A stretch of DNA of 64,000 bases, from assembly GCA_934454405.1 (NCBI GenBank), contig CAKSFN010000003.1, positions 62,001-126,000 of the forward strand. The letters are read 5' to 3'. The translations under genes and the position numbers were made by a program. Origin of the DNA: an uncultured Eubacteriales bacterium. GTDB taxonomy: Bacteria; Bacillota; Clostridia; Oscillospirales; UBA644. The notes under the pieces were generated by a model. The model saw only the letters and a list, made by a program, of their open reading frames with translations, had not been told where the DNA came from and did not search any database. Positions 9,218 to 18,400 of this stretch are shown here, piece after piece (position 1 is the stretch's first letter; each line of letters begins with the position of its first letter).

Positions 9218-9606
9218 TGAATGGATTTTTATGCACCGTCGTTATTCTCTGCGCCGTGTGCGCGCTGCTCGAATGTCTGCTTCCGAAAAAAGCCGGCGAT
9301 CTCGGCGCGCTCTGCTCTCTTTTCGTCGCCGTCTGCGTTCTCGGTGCGTTCGCTCTTTCGGACGGTATCTCATTTCCGCGTCCGTCGCCCGTGAAGTACG
9401 ACGATATGTCCCGTTACGCGTTCTGCGAAGCCTGCAAAGAGAGCGTTTTCCGGATGTGCGGGGAATACGGCGTCGCCGCTTCACGCGTTGACGTAGCGTC
9501 CTCCGACGGAAAAACCGTTGAAAAGCTGACCGTCGAAGCCGCCGCGAACGCGGAGCTCGCCGCGCGGCTGCAAAAAATCTTCGGCTGTGAGGTGGTTTTC
9601 GAATGA
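9217..9606 (+). CDS. spoIIIAF: Stage III sporulation protein AF
   Basis: 129 aa starting at ATG 9217, directly on the spoIIIAE stop (TGATG). The frame is open much further upstream in spoIIIAE, so this internal start is chosen from the overlap and family length. Two membrane segments (about 4-18 and 26-44) are followed by a soluble domain that, in the family, has a ring-building fold. The C-terminal VASSDGKTVEKLTVEA segment belongs to that domain. It overlaps spoIIIAG by 4 bp. Confidence 0.88.
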   Translation: MNGFLCTVVILCAVCALLECLLPKKAGDLGALCSLFVAVCVLGAFALSDGISFPRPSPVKYDDMSRYAFCEACKESVFRMCGEYGVAASRVDVASSDGKTVEKLTVEAAANAELAARLQKIFGCEVVFE

Positions 9607-10109
9607 AGCCGAAAAATTTCGCGGCAAAGGATCTGAAAAAGTTTTTTCTCCGCAGAAAAACGCTGATACCCGTTGCCGCGTGCGCCGTCGCCGTGCTTTT
9701 TCTCGCGTTCGGCGGCGGAAAGGAAAAAAGCGCCGCGGACGAAAAAACGGAAGCCTTTTCCGCGGAGCTTTACGTCGCCGAAACGGAACGGCGGCTCGAG
9801 CAGCTGCTTTCTGCAATCGACGGCGTCGGCAGGTGTGAGGTTATGATAACCGTCCGCTCGTCCGAGAGGAACGTATACCTTTCGGACGCGGAGAAAAAGG
9901 GTGATAATTCTTCCACGTCCCACATAAAAATTAAAACGGGCGGAGAAGAAAAACCCGTTGTCGAGCTTCGATATATGCCTTCCGTCGCCGGCGTTGCCGT
10001 TGTCTGCGAGGGTGCCGGGAGCGTCGCCGTTCGGAGCGAGGTCGCCGAGGTCGTCAGCGGCGTTTTGGGAATTGACAGAACACTCGTTTCGGTCGCGAAA
10101 CGGAAATGA
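9603..10109 (+). CDS. spoIIIAG: Stage III sporulation protein AG
   Basis: 168 aa: a short basic N terminus, one membrane segment (about 23-38), a linker and a soluble domain with the SpoIIIAG motif RLEQLLSAIDGVGRCEVMITV. SpoIIIAG forms the large ring of the channel in the intermembrane space. The 3' end is separated from spoIIIAH by 16 bp containing GGGAGA. Confidence 0.94.
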   Translation: MKPKNFAAKDLKKFFLRRKTLIPVAACAVAVLFLAFGGGKEKSAADEKTEAFSAELYVAETERRLEQLLSAIDGVGRCEVMITVRSSERNVYLSDAEKKGDNSSTSHIKIKTGGEEKPVVELRYMPSVAGVAVVCEGAGSVAVRSEVAEVVSGVLGIDRTLVSVAKRK

Positions 10110-10125
10110 TAATCGGGAGAAGCTT

Positions 10126-10620
10126 ATGAGATTTAAAAAAACACGTTGGTTAATAGCCTTTTTAACAGTCGCCGTCATCGTCGCGGTCGGCATAGGGTGG
10201 CGGATATCGTCAAGCAAGGGCTCCGCGCCCGAGACCGCAGGAAGCGACGCTTCCGTCAGAACGTCCGCGGACGACGATTATTTCGACAACGCCCGTTATA
10301 CGCGCCGACAGTCGCGCGACGAGGCGATAGGCGTGCTTAAAAGCATCGTCAACAACGAAAACGCCGACGAACAGTCGCGCCTCGAAGCCGCCGACGCCAT
10401 CAACGGCTACGCCGTCAGAAGCGAGCAGGAAAAAGCCGTCGAAAACCAGATAACGGCGAAGGGCTTTGAGGACTGCATCGTTTTTGTGGGAGAGGACAAC
10501 GCCTGCGTCGTTGTTAAAACCGACGGTCTGACCTCCGCGCAGGCGGCGCAGATAATGGATATAATCGCCTCTGCCACACATCTGAACTCAAATGTCATAA
10601 AAATTATTGAGATGAAGTAG
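10126..10620 (+). CDS. spoIIIAH: Stage III sporulation protein AH
   Basis: 164 aa from ATG 10126, which has a GGGAGAAG ribosome site; the frame is open further upstream but only in the shadow of spoIIIAG. It has one membrane segment (about 8-26), a charged linker, and a YscJ/FliF-like ring domain with the motif CIVFVGEDNACVVVKTDGLT. SpoIIIAH pairs with forespore SpoIIQ across the septum; no spoIIQ is in the window. It is the last gene of the operon, and the asp23 promoter overlaps its stop codon. Confidence 0.94.
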   Translation: MRFKKTRWLIAFLTVAVIVAVGIGWRISSSKGSAPETAGSDASVRTSADDDYFDNARYTRRQSRDEAIGVLKSIVNNENADEQSRLEAADAINGYAVRSEQEKAVENQITAKGFEDCIVFVGEDNACVVVKTDGLTSAQAAQIMDIIASATHLNSNVIKIIEMK

Positions 10621-10648
10621 TGACAAACGGGAAAAAATGTGATATAAT
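10620..10648 (+). promoter_or_regulatory. Promoter of asp23-nusB group
   Basis: GTGACA (10620-10625), a 17-bp spacer and TATAAT (10643-10648). It begins on the last base of spoIIIAH and gives housekeeping transcription to asp23, nusB and the genes after them. Confidence 0.75.
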
Positions 10649-10745
10649 ATACTCGGAACATTATAAACGGATTCCGAAAAACGCGCGTTCGCCTCACGCG
10701 GCGCGGCGCGGAGGTATATCCGAAAGATCAGGGAGGCTGTACATT

Positions 10746-11117
10746 ATGGCAGAAGAGAATATCGGTTCCGTAAAAATATCGGAAGAGGTCATTGCGGGGA
10801 TAGCTTCGACCGCCGCATGCGAGGTTGACGGCGTTGCGCGGCTTTCGTCGAAGGGCTCGGCTTCCGCGAAGGAAATACTTGCGGATTACAAGCAGATAGC
10901 GAAGGGCGTTTATGCCGGCGCGGCTCCCGGACTTGTTAATTTCTGCATCGGGGCGGTTATAAAAAACGGCGTAAAGGTTCAAAAGGTTTCTTCCGAGATC
11001 CAGACGAAGGTCAGGGACGCGATAGAAACGATGACGGGGCTTCGCGTCGGCGAGGTGAACGTGCTTGTTGTGGGCGTTTCCTCCGATAAAAAACCGTCGG
11101 CGGAAAACAACGACTGA
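10746..11117 (+). CDS. Asp23/Gls24 family envelope stress protein
   Basis: 123 aa from ATG 10746, preceded by a GGGAGG ribosome site; the frame is open upstream to 10620 but that part covers the promoter. Family motifs are present: GSVKISEEVIAGIASTAACE at the N terminus, then EVDGVARLS, and the late VREAIE-like segment VRDAIETMTGLRVGEVNV. Asp23 proteins are membrane-associated through partners and linked to cell-envelope stress. In Clostridia a member is regularly found before nusB, as here. It lacks its own membrane segment. Confidence 0.9.
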   Translation: MAEENIGSVKISEEVIAGIASTAACEVDGVARLSSKGSASAKEILADYKQIAKGVYAGAAPGLVNFCIGAVIKNGVKVQKVSSEIQTKVRDAIETMTGLRVGEVNVLVVGVSSDKKPSAENND

Positions 11118-11148
11118 CCTGTTTGAGCGGAAGGATAACGGCTTTATT

Positions 11149-11550
11149 ATGAGAAGAAAAGACGCCAGAGAAAACGCTTTTAAGGTTCTTTTTGAAATCT
11201 CGTTTTCGGACAGCGCGGATATAGAAGAAACAATGTCGCTCGCCGCCGAAAATATGGGGTATGAGTTTGACGACTACTGCCGCCGTCTGATAAACGGCGT
11301 TGTCGCGGACAGGGAACGGATAGATTCCGTTTTGAACGAGTTCAGCGAAAAATGGAAAACGGACAGGCTTTCGCGCGTTGCCCTGTGCGCCGCGGAGATC
11401 GCCGTTTTTGAAACCGACGGCGGTGAGGTTCCGCCTCCCGTCGCGGTCAACGAGGCGGTCGAGCTGATAAAGAAGTTCGACACCGAGGAAAGCGCGAAAT
11501 ACATCAACGGCGTTCTCGGCGGATACGTCCGCTCCAGAAATGCCGGCTGA
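11149..11550 (+). CDS. nusB: Transcription antitermination factor NusB
   Basis: 133 aa, all-helical NusB fold. It starts MRRKDARENAFKVLFEISF, which matches the RNA-binding arginine-rich N terminus of the family. The C-terminal region carries PVAVNEAVELIKKFDTEES and FINGVL-like YINGVLGGY, the NusB signature. It acts with NusE on boxA in rRNA antitermination. ATG 11149 was chosen over the more upstream frame opening at 11065 because the family starts here. It overlaps the next gene by 11 bp. Confidence 0.95.
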   Translation: MRRKDARENAFKVLFEISFSDSADIEETMSLAAENMGYEFDDYCRRLINGVVADRERIDSVLNEFSEKWKTDRLSRVALCAAEIAVFETDGGEVPPPVAVNEAVELIKKFDTEESAKYINGVLGGYVRSRNAG

Positions 11551-12487
11551 AAAAGCGCTCGCTTTCGACACGAGCAATTACACGACCTCCGCCGCGACGC
11601 TTGCCTCGAACGGCGAAGCGCAAAACGGCAGGCGGTTGCTGCCCGTCGAAAGCGGCAGGCGCGGTCTGCGTCAGTCCGACGCTGTTTTCGAGCATGTCAG
11701 ACAGATATATGAAGTTTTTCAAAGCCTCGACCTCAACGGTATCGAGGCTGTCGGCGTTTCAACGCGTCCGCGCAGCGCGCCGGGCTCGTATATGCCGTGC
11801 TTTCTCGTGGGCAGCTCCGTGGGGCGCGCCGTCGCAAAATCTCTCGGCGTTCCCGTTTACGAGTTTTCGCACCAGCAGGGGCATATCGCCGCCGGCATTT
11901 TTTCATGCGGAAAAAAAGAGCTGCTGAACGGCGGCTTTTACGCGTTCCACCTTTCGGGCGGCACGATGGAGCTTGCCGAGGTCGGCAGCTTTGACGATAT
12001 CAGAATAATCGCGGAAACGGACGATCTGACGGCGGGACAGCTCATAGACCGCTGCGGCGTGCGTCTCGGTCTTGATTTTCCCGCAGGCGCGGAGCTTGAA
12101 AAGCTTGCGCGCGCAGGCTCGTCTCCGCGAAAGCCGAAAGTTGTTTTCCGCAGCGGAAAATGCAGTCTTTCGGGCTTTGAAAACATCGCCGAAAGGCTTA
12201 TCGGAGAGGGCGCCGCGCCGAGCGACGTTGCCGCCTTTGTGTTTGAGAGCGTATATAAGAATATAGAAGCGATGACGACCTTTGCCCTTCGCGAGCACGG
12301 CGAAAAGCCCGTTCTTTTCGTCGGCGGCGTTATGGCAAACGCGCTTATGCGTCCCCGTCTCGAAAATCTTTGCGAGGCGTATTTCGCGTCCCCGTCGCTT
12401 TCCTGCGACAACGCGGTCGGAACGGCGTATCTGACGCTTGCCGCCGCAAACGGGGAGATTGATATTTTCAGACCCGCAACAAATTAG
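11540..12487 (+). CDS. TsaD/Kae1-like (peptidase M22 family) paralogue
   Basis: 315 aa with the ASKHA ATPase fold of TsaD/YgjD. It opens with a phosphate-binding FDTSNYTTSAA segment, has a HQQGHIAAGI metal-site motif (His111, His115; TsaD has HxxGH), a SGGTMEL segment at about 139, and VLFVGGVMANALMR near the end. True TsaD makes the t6A37 modification of tRNA. This copy is shorter and has SGGT where TsaD usually has SGGHT. It sits between nusB and xseA, where many Clostridia carry a second M22 protein. It is therefore more likely the paralogue than the canonical tsaD; its substrate is unknown. Confidence 0.8.
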   Translation: MPAEKALAFDTSNYTTSAATLASNGEAQNGRRLLPVESGRRGLRQSDAVFEHVRQIYEVFQSLDLNGIEAVGVSTRPRSAPGSYMPCFLVGSSVGRAVAKSLGVPVYEFSHQQGHIAAGIFSCGKKELLNGGFYAFHLSGGTMELAEVGSFDDIRIIAETDDLTAGQLIDRCGVRLGLDFPAGAELEKLARAGSSPRKPKVVFRSGKCSLSGFENIAERLIGEGAAPSDVAAFVFESVYKNIEAMTTFALREHGEKPVLFVGGVMANALMRPRLENLCEAYFASPSLSCDNAVGTAYLTLAAANGEIDIFRPATN

Positions 12488-12499
12488 GGAGGGCTTGCC

Positions 12500-13690
12500 G
12501 TGGCTTTGACCGTAACGGTTTCACAACTGAATATGTATGTCAAGTCCGTGTTGACTTCCGACCCTGAGCTGAAAGGCATCACCGTTCGCGGCGAGATCTC
12601 AAACTACACGCGCAACGCCCGCAGCGGACACGCCTATTTCACGTTGAAGGATTCCTCCGCCGCGGTCAACTGCGTGATGTTTTCCTCCTCGTGCGCAAAT
12701 GTGAAGTTCAAGGTAACAGACGGGCTTGAAGTTTTTGTGACGGGCAGCGTTTCGCTTTACGAGCGCGACGGCGCGTATCAGATCTATGCGGAAAAAATGA
12801 CGCCCGTGGGGCTCGGCGCGGAGTATCTGGCTTTTTTGCAGCTTAAAGAAAAGCTTGAAAAAGTCGGACTTTTTTCTCCCGAATACAAAAAGCCGCTTCC
12901 GTTTTTTCCGCGCGCGATAGGGCTTATCACGTCGAAAACGGGCGCCGCCGTCAGAGATTTTCTTTCGGTTTCCGCCGCGCGTTTTCCGTCCGCCGAGATA
13001 ATCGTTTATCCCGCGACCGTGCAGGGCGAAGGCTGCCGCGACAGCGTTATCGCCGGGCTTGAATATTTTGAGCGCCGCGGCGTTGACGTTATCTGCATCG
13101 CCCGCGGAGGCGGCTCTTACGAGGACTTGGCGTGCTTTAACGACGAAGCGCTTGCCTACGCGATATTTCAAACAAAAACGCCCGTCGTCAGCGCGATAGG
13201 GCACGAGATAGATTTCACCGTTCCGGACTTCGTCGCGGACGTCCGCGCCGCAACGCCGTCGAACGCCGCGGAGCTTATCTGCCCCTCGGCGGCGGAACTT
13301 AAAAACCGCGTGCGCTCGCTTTCCGCCCGCATTTCGGGCGCTGCGCTCGGCAGATCGAAAACCGAGAAGGGACGCCTTGAAGCGTTGACGGCGCGATCTT
13401 CACCATCGCGGTTCGTCGGTGAAAAAACGATATTGCTGGACGGGCTTTCGACCCGAATTTCGTCGGCGGCAAAGCACGAAACGGCGATTCTGGGGCAAAC
13501 GCTCGGGGGGCTTGTCGGAAAAATCGAGGTGATGAACCCTCTCGCGGTTCTGCGCCGCGGCTACGCCGCCGTTTCTCTCGGCAAAAAAACCGTATCGCGC
13601 GCTTCGGAAATATCCGAGGGCGATAAAATAAAACTCAGATTTACGGATGGAGTGATAAACTGTGTCGCAGGAAAAAGAGATGACCTATGA
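12500..13690 (+). CDS. xseA: Exodeoxyribonuclease VII large subunit
   Basis: 396 aa starting at GTG with an AGGGAGG site 6 bp upstream. An N-terminal OB-fold (about 1-100; VTVSQLNMYVKSVL and VRGEISNYTRNARSGHAYFT) is followed by the catalytic domain with ARGGGSYEDLACFNDE and SAIGHEIDFTVPDFVADVRAATPS, both diagnostic for XseA. The C-terminal coiled coil is shorter than in E. coli. It degrades single-stranded DNA together with XseB, encoded next with a 29-bp overlap. Confidence 0.96.
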   Translation: MALTVTVSQLNMYVKSVLTSDPELKGITVRGEISNYTRNARSGHAYFTLKDSSAAVNCVMFSSSCANVKFKVTDGLEVFVTGSVSLYERDGAYQIYAEKMTPVGLGAEYLAFLQLKEKLEKVGLFSPEYKKPLPFFPRAIGLITSKTGAAVRDFLSVSAARFPSAEIIVYPATVQGEGCRDSVIAGLEYFERRGVDVICIARGGGSYEDLACFNDEALAYAIFQTKTPVVSAIGHEIDFTVPDFVADVRAATPSNAAELICPSAAELKNRVRSLSARISGAALGRSKTEKGRLEALTARSSPSRFVGEKTILLDGLSTRISSAAKHETAILGQTLGGLVGKIEVMNPLAVLRRGYAAVSLGKKTVSRASEISEGDKIKLRFTDGVINCVAGKRDDL

Positions 13691-13883
13691 ACAGGCCGTT
13701 AAGCGGCTTGAAGAAATCGTTGCCGTTATGGAAAGCGGAAAAGCCACGCTTGACGATTCCGTTAAGCTTTACGAGGAAAGCGTCGCGCTGACCGAATTCT
13801 GCTACTCGAAGCTTGAGGCTTTCAGAAGGCGTATATCCGAGGTTACCGCCGCGGGAGAAAAGGAGCTTGCGCAAAATGACTGA
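13662..13883 (+). CDS. xseB: Exodeoxyribonuclease VII small subunit
   Basis: 73 aa with the XseB signature: MTYEQAVKRLEEIVAVMESG, then LDDSVKLYEESVAL, forming a helical hairpin. It starts at GTG 13662 inside xseA; an ATG seven codons downstream would remove only the first few residues and is a possible alternative. It binds the coiled coil of XseA. The 3' end overlaps the prenyl synthase start by 8 bp. Confidence 0.95.
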   Translation: MSQEKEMTYEQAVKRLEEIVAVMESGKATLDDSVKLYEESVALTEFCYSKLEAFRRRISEVTAAGEKELAQND

Positions 13884-14760
13884 TTTTGAGAAAAGATTCG
13901 ACGGCTATCGCGCGTACATAAACGAAAAGCTTTCGGACTATGTTGCGACGGACGGCTCGAAAATATGCGATTCCATGCGTTACAGCGTTATGGCGGGCGG
14001 CAAGCGCATCCGCCCCGTGCTTGCGCTTGAATGCTGCCGCCTTTGCTGCGGAGATTACAAAAAGGCGACCGCTTTCGCCTGCGCTGTTGAGATTATTCAT
14101 TCATACTCGCTCATTTACGACGATCTGCCGTGCATGGACAACGACACCATGCGCCGCGGAAAACCGACAAATCACGTCGTTTTCGGCGAGGACATCGCGC
14201 TGATGGCGGGCATGGGGCTCTACTGCCGCGCGTTTGAGATAGTGACCGAAACGTATAAGGATTTCGGGCTTTCCGAAAAACAGCTGATAGACGGGATAAA
14301 GGTGCTTCTGAGCGCGTCCGGTATGAACGGCATAGTTCTCGGACAGGTGCTTGACATAGACAACGTCGGCGGCAGGCACGCCGATCTGGACTACATAAAA
14401 AAAGTGCACGATTACAAAACAAGCGCGATGCTCGAGGCCTCCGCCGAGGTCGGCGCCGTCTGCGGCGGCGCGAGTCAAAAACAGGCGGACGCGCTGCTTG
14501 AATATTCCAAAAACATCGGGCTTGCGTTCCAGATAAGGGACGACATTCTCGACGTGACGGGAAACGACGGAAATATGGGAAAAACGCTCGGAAAAGACAA
14601 GGAGAGCGGAAAAACGACATTTGTCGATATTTTCGGGGTGAGCGGCGCGCAGAGAAAGGTTTTCGAGCTGACGGAGCAGGCAAAAGCCTCCGTTTCGTGC
14701 TTTTACGACAGCGGCTTCCTGCTTTCCTTCGCGGATTATCTCTGCGGAAGGGACAATTAG
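13876..14760 (+). CDS. ispA: Polyprenyl (farnesyl/geranylgeranyl) diphosphate synthase
   Basis: 294 aa trans-prenyltransferase from ATG 13876, which overlaps xseB. The GGKRIRP motif is at 41-47. The first aspartate-rich motif DDLPCMDND is at 82-90 (DDx4D type, usual for bacterial farnesyl synthases), and a second DDILD lies near residue 222. It condenses isopentenyl diphosphate with allylic diphosphates to feed undecaprenyl phosphate and quinone-type lipids. The position after xseB is standard. The dxs gene that often follows is not here; a non-coding stretch follows instead. Chain length (C15 or C20) cannot be decided. Confidence 0.92.
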   Translation: MTDFEKRFDGYRAYINEKLSDYVATDGSKICDSMRYSVMAGGKRIRPVLALECCRLCCGDYKKATAFACAVEIIHSYSLIYDDLPCMDNDTMRRGKPTNHVVFGEDIALMAGMGLYCRAFEIVTETYKDFGLSEKQLIDGIKVLLSASGMNGIVLGQVLDIDNVGGRHADLDYIKKVHDYKTSAMLEASAEVGAVCGGASQKQADALLEYSKNIGLAFQIRDDILDVTGNDGNMGKTLGKDKESGKTTFVDIFGVSGAQRKVFELTEQAKASVSCFYDSGFLLSFADYLCGRDN

Positions 14761-14855
14761 CGGCTTTTCTCCCTTTTTGCGACGGAACGCGACGATTTTT
14801 TGAAAATTTCTCAATGAGTTTTCCGCTATGTCAAAAATCTGCCGCAATTATGGTA

Positions 14856-14975
14856 TATACTATACTTGCAGATACAAAGGAGAGAATGTATCTGCCTGTC
14901 GGTGACAGTTGCTTTTTTCTTTTCATTTCTAATCCTTTTTTTCTGAGAGAGAGCCCTTCGGGGCTCTCTTCTTTT
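14856..14975 (+). ncRNA. Possible small RNA or leader-peptide unit
   Basis: Overlapping TATACT -10 boxes at 14856-14866 precede three hairpins: GATACA/TGTATC (14871-14892) whose loop carries AAGGAGAG, CTGTC-GGT-GACAG (14896-14908) followed by a T stretch, and AGAGAGCCC-TTCG-GGGCTCTCT (14948-14969) followed by TCTTTT. An ATG directly after the AAGGAGAG could begin a short peptide (14886 region to 15065), but its product is low complexity. No convincing -35 box was seen. I do not recognise it as a known RNA family. Confidence 0.35.
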
Positions 14976-15190
14976 CCGCCGTTTTCGGAGCATAAAAAGC
15001 GTCCGAACCGCAAAAAAGCTGAAAAATACAAAAAAACAGTCCGAAAGCCAAACGAAGAGGCTTAAAACGGCAGTTTCCGCATTTTCTCACAAAAACGGGC
15101 GGATATGCTCCTTTTTTCGGGCAAAGCCGCCTTTCGCGTATAAGCGAACCGCGTCGTATTTACCCGTTCCGAATATTTTTTTCTATCCCC

Positions 15191-15240
15191 AAAGGTGCCG
15201 TAAAAAAAAGCAAGTTTTTTTTACGGCACCTTTCTTTTTT
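15191..15240. terminator. Long perfect inverted repeat, probable terminator
   Basis: 19-bp perfect arms (15191-15209 and 15215-15233: AAAGGTGCCGT followed by eight A, mirrored) around a 5-nt loop GCAAG, then TTTCTTTTTT-type tract. The A8/T8 inner stem makes it work on both strands. Confidence 0.7.
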
Positions 15241-15495
15241 CTTTTCCGGATTTTCCGTTTTCTTTTTCGTCCGCGTCTGATTTCGGGATATATTTGCCTT
15301 TTGCGGGAAAAATACCGTCGTGTCGGGAATATCCGGACCTCCGCCGTTTTAACGCGCCGTTTTTTTGCAAAAATCTGCGTATACGGCGGATTTCGACGCG
15401 TTTTTTTGTCTTCGCCGCAGATATGCGCGCCGCAAAAACGAACCGCGTCGGGCGGCGGGGGACGGGATATTCAAAAAAAATTCGGGAGCAACGGT

Positions 15496-18400
15496 ATGAA
15501 AAAAGGAAAAGGAACGGGATTTTCGGCGGCGGTGAGCGAGATGAGAAAGGCTCTTTCACGCGCGTTCGACTCAAAAAAAAGCTCCGCGCTCATCCGCGAC
15601 AACGCGTATATTCTCAAAAGCACCGCGTCGGCGGTCTCCTCGGCGCTGTCGGGACGCGGAGGCTTTCCCCCGTCGGGAAAATACCCCCGTCTGTATGTTT
15701 TTCTCGAAAACTACGTTTCGCTTTGCGGCGCGGTCGATTCAAAAGAAAAACTCGACGAGCTTTTTTCCGCCGTCGCGATGTCGGACGGCGTGACGGGAGA
15801 CGAGGTGTCGGTCTTTTTCGACACGCTGAAGCTCGTTCTGCTCAAAAAAATATTCCTGCGCGCGGAAAACCCGGGCGGAGCCGCCGAGACGAGGGGCTTT
15901 ATAAATTCCGTGCGCTTTCTTTCAACCGTCAGGGTTGACGACGTTTATGCACGGATAAGCCCCTGCGAGCAGGTCTTTCGGCGCGATCCCTCTTATTCGC
16001 GGATGACGCGCGAAAGCAGAAACTTCTACCGCCGCCGTCTCTGCGTCGAGGCGCGCAGGCGGAATATGTCCGAATACGACCTGCTGCAACTGCTGACGGA
16101 TAAGGCGGCGTCCGCCGCGACGCCCGAAAAGCGTCATATCGGGTATTATCTGAAGGAACGCCGCTTCGGCGCGCGCTACGTTTTTTCCGTCGCCGCGCTG
16201 ACGCTTCTCTTCGCCGCCGCGTCGGGGCTGCTGACGGGCAGCGTGTTTTTGGGCGTCGCTTCGCTCTTTCCCGCGTTTGCCGCCGCGAGTCTCTGCGCGG
16301 ACAGGCTGTTTTCGCGGCTGGACGTCGCCTCCTTCGTGCCCGGAATGAATACCGACGGCGGCGTGCCGAAAACGCTTGTCACCGTTGTTTCGCTGACCGA
16401 GGGGCTGACAAAGGAAAAAATATATTCCGCGCTATCCGAATTCAGCGTTACAAACCCCGAAAAAGGGCTGATGTTCGGCGTTCTTGCGGATCTTCCCGAA
16501 AGCGCCGCGGCGGAAAGCCCCTCGGACGGCGCCGCGCTTGCCGCAGTTGCCTCCGCGATACGCGAGCTGAATGAGGAATACGGCGAAAAATTCTTTGCCT
16601 GTGTGCGTCGCAGAACCGAAAACGCGGACGGTGTTTTTTGCGGCAGAGAACGAAAACGCGGCGCCGTCTGCGACCTTGCGGACGCGACCGCGACGGGCGA
16701 CCCGAAGGAGTTTTTGCTTGTCTGCGGCGATATTTACGGCGCGGAATACATCGTCTGCCTTGACTCTGACACGCGCCCCGGCATAGGCTCGATAGGGCGG
16801 CTTATCGGCGTTCTCACACACCCGTGCGCAACGCCCGTTTATGAAAACGGAAGGGTCGTCCGCGGCTTCGGATGCGCCGTTCCGCGTATGAGCGCAGACC
16901 CCGTTTCAGCGGCAAAAACGCTGTTTTCCGAGATATTTTCGGGCGCGGTCGGGACAGAATACTACGAAAACGCGTCGTATGAAACGTATCAGGATATTTT
17001 CGGCGCGGGCAGCTTTGCAGGGAAAGGGGCGATAAGGGTCGAGGCGTTTCGGCGCACCCTTTGCCAGCGCCTTGCGGAAGGCTCCGCGCTGAGCCACGAT
17101 ATAATAGAAGGGGAGCTGCTCCGAACGGCTTATGTTTCAGACGCGGTGTTTTCCGATTCCGCGCCGTCAAGCGTCGTTTCGTATATGCGGCGCGCGCACC
17201 GCTGGACGCGCGGAGACGTTCAAAATGTTGTGTTTCTGCTTCCGAAGCTGCGGCTCAAAAACGGAAAAGCGCGCAATCCTCTGAACGCGGTCTCGCGGTT
17301 CAAGCTTGTCGGCTGTATTCTGCGCGTTCTTTCGCCCGTTGCGCTGTTCGCGATATATTTTTCCTCTCTTTTCCTCGGCGCCCCGGCTGTTTTTCTCGGT
17401 CTTGCGTTTACGTTTTTCCCGTCGCTTTTCGTGATTTTTTCATATCTGCCCTCAAAAAACGGAACGCCCGTCCGATATGCCTCGGCGCGGCTGTGCGCGG
17501 CGACCTCCGACTTTCTCCGATGCGTTTTTTCGCTTCTGTGGCTGCCTTACGAGGCGGTGACAAAAGCGGACGCGGCTGTTCGGGCGCTGGCGCGGCTTGC
17601 AAGCCGGAAAAAACTTCTTGAATGGAAAACGTCCTCGTCCGTCGATTCGCTCAGCCTCGGCAAAGGTGTGTTTTTTCTTGAAATGCGCGCGCAGTATCTC
17701 GGCTTTTTCATGCTTTTTTCATGGGCATCCCTGCCCGTGGGCGCCGCGTGGCTGCTCGGCGTGCCTCTCGCGCTTGCCGCGTCTGAAAAGCGGAAGGAAA
17801 AGAAAAGAAAGGGCGACGGGCTTCTGCGCGCGGAGGCGGAAAAGATGTGGACTTTCTTTCGCGATACGGTAACAGCCGAAACAAATTTTCTGCCGCCCGA
17901 CAATCTGCGCGTCGAGCCGCTTTCCGCCGTTGCGGAACGAACCTCTCCTACAAATATCGGAATGTATCTGCTGTCCTGTCTCGGAGCGGAAAAACTCGGA
18001 TTTATCGACGCTGACGAACTTCTTATGCGTGTTTCCGAGACCGTTTCAACGCTCGAAAAACTCGAAAAATACGACGGACAGATTTTGAATTGGTACGACA
18101 CACGCACGCTCAAACCGCTTTTTCCGCGCTTTGTTTCAACCGTCGATAACGGCAATCTTGCGGTCTGCCTTTATACTCTTGCGGCAGGACTTCGCCGCCT
18201 TTCTCCCGCATCGGATATGCTCGTTTACCGAATAGAGAGCCTTCTTTCGTCCATTGACATTGCGTTTCTTTTCGACCGCGACACGGGGCTTTTTTATATC
18301 GGTTTCAATGCCGAAAACGGCTCTTTTTCGCCGTCGCATTACGATTTTTATGAAAGTGAGATTCGTCTGACGGTCTTTTACGCCGTCGCAACCGGTCAAG

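Larger units (their letters stand above)
14761..15495. other. Gene-free stretch with hairpins
   Basis: No convincing gene in 735 bp. It holds a small putative transcription unit (14856-14975) ending in a UUCG-loop hairpin, and an unusually long perfect inverted repeat (15191-15233). The rest is AT/GC mixed with no recognisable protein in any frame. The frame of the following giant gene is open back to 15301 but without start-site signals there. Confidence 0.6.

Noticed and set aside
15221..15574. 117-aa minus-strand open frame before the glucan synthase
   Set aside because: Low-complexity basic product, overlaps the long inverted repeat and the start of the glucan synthase gene, no ribosome site.
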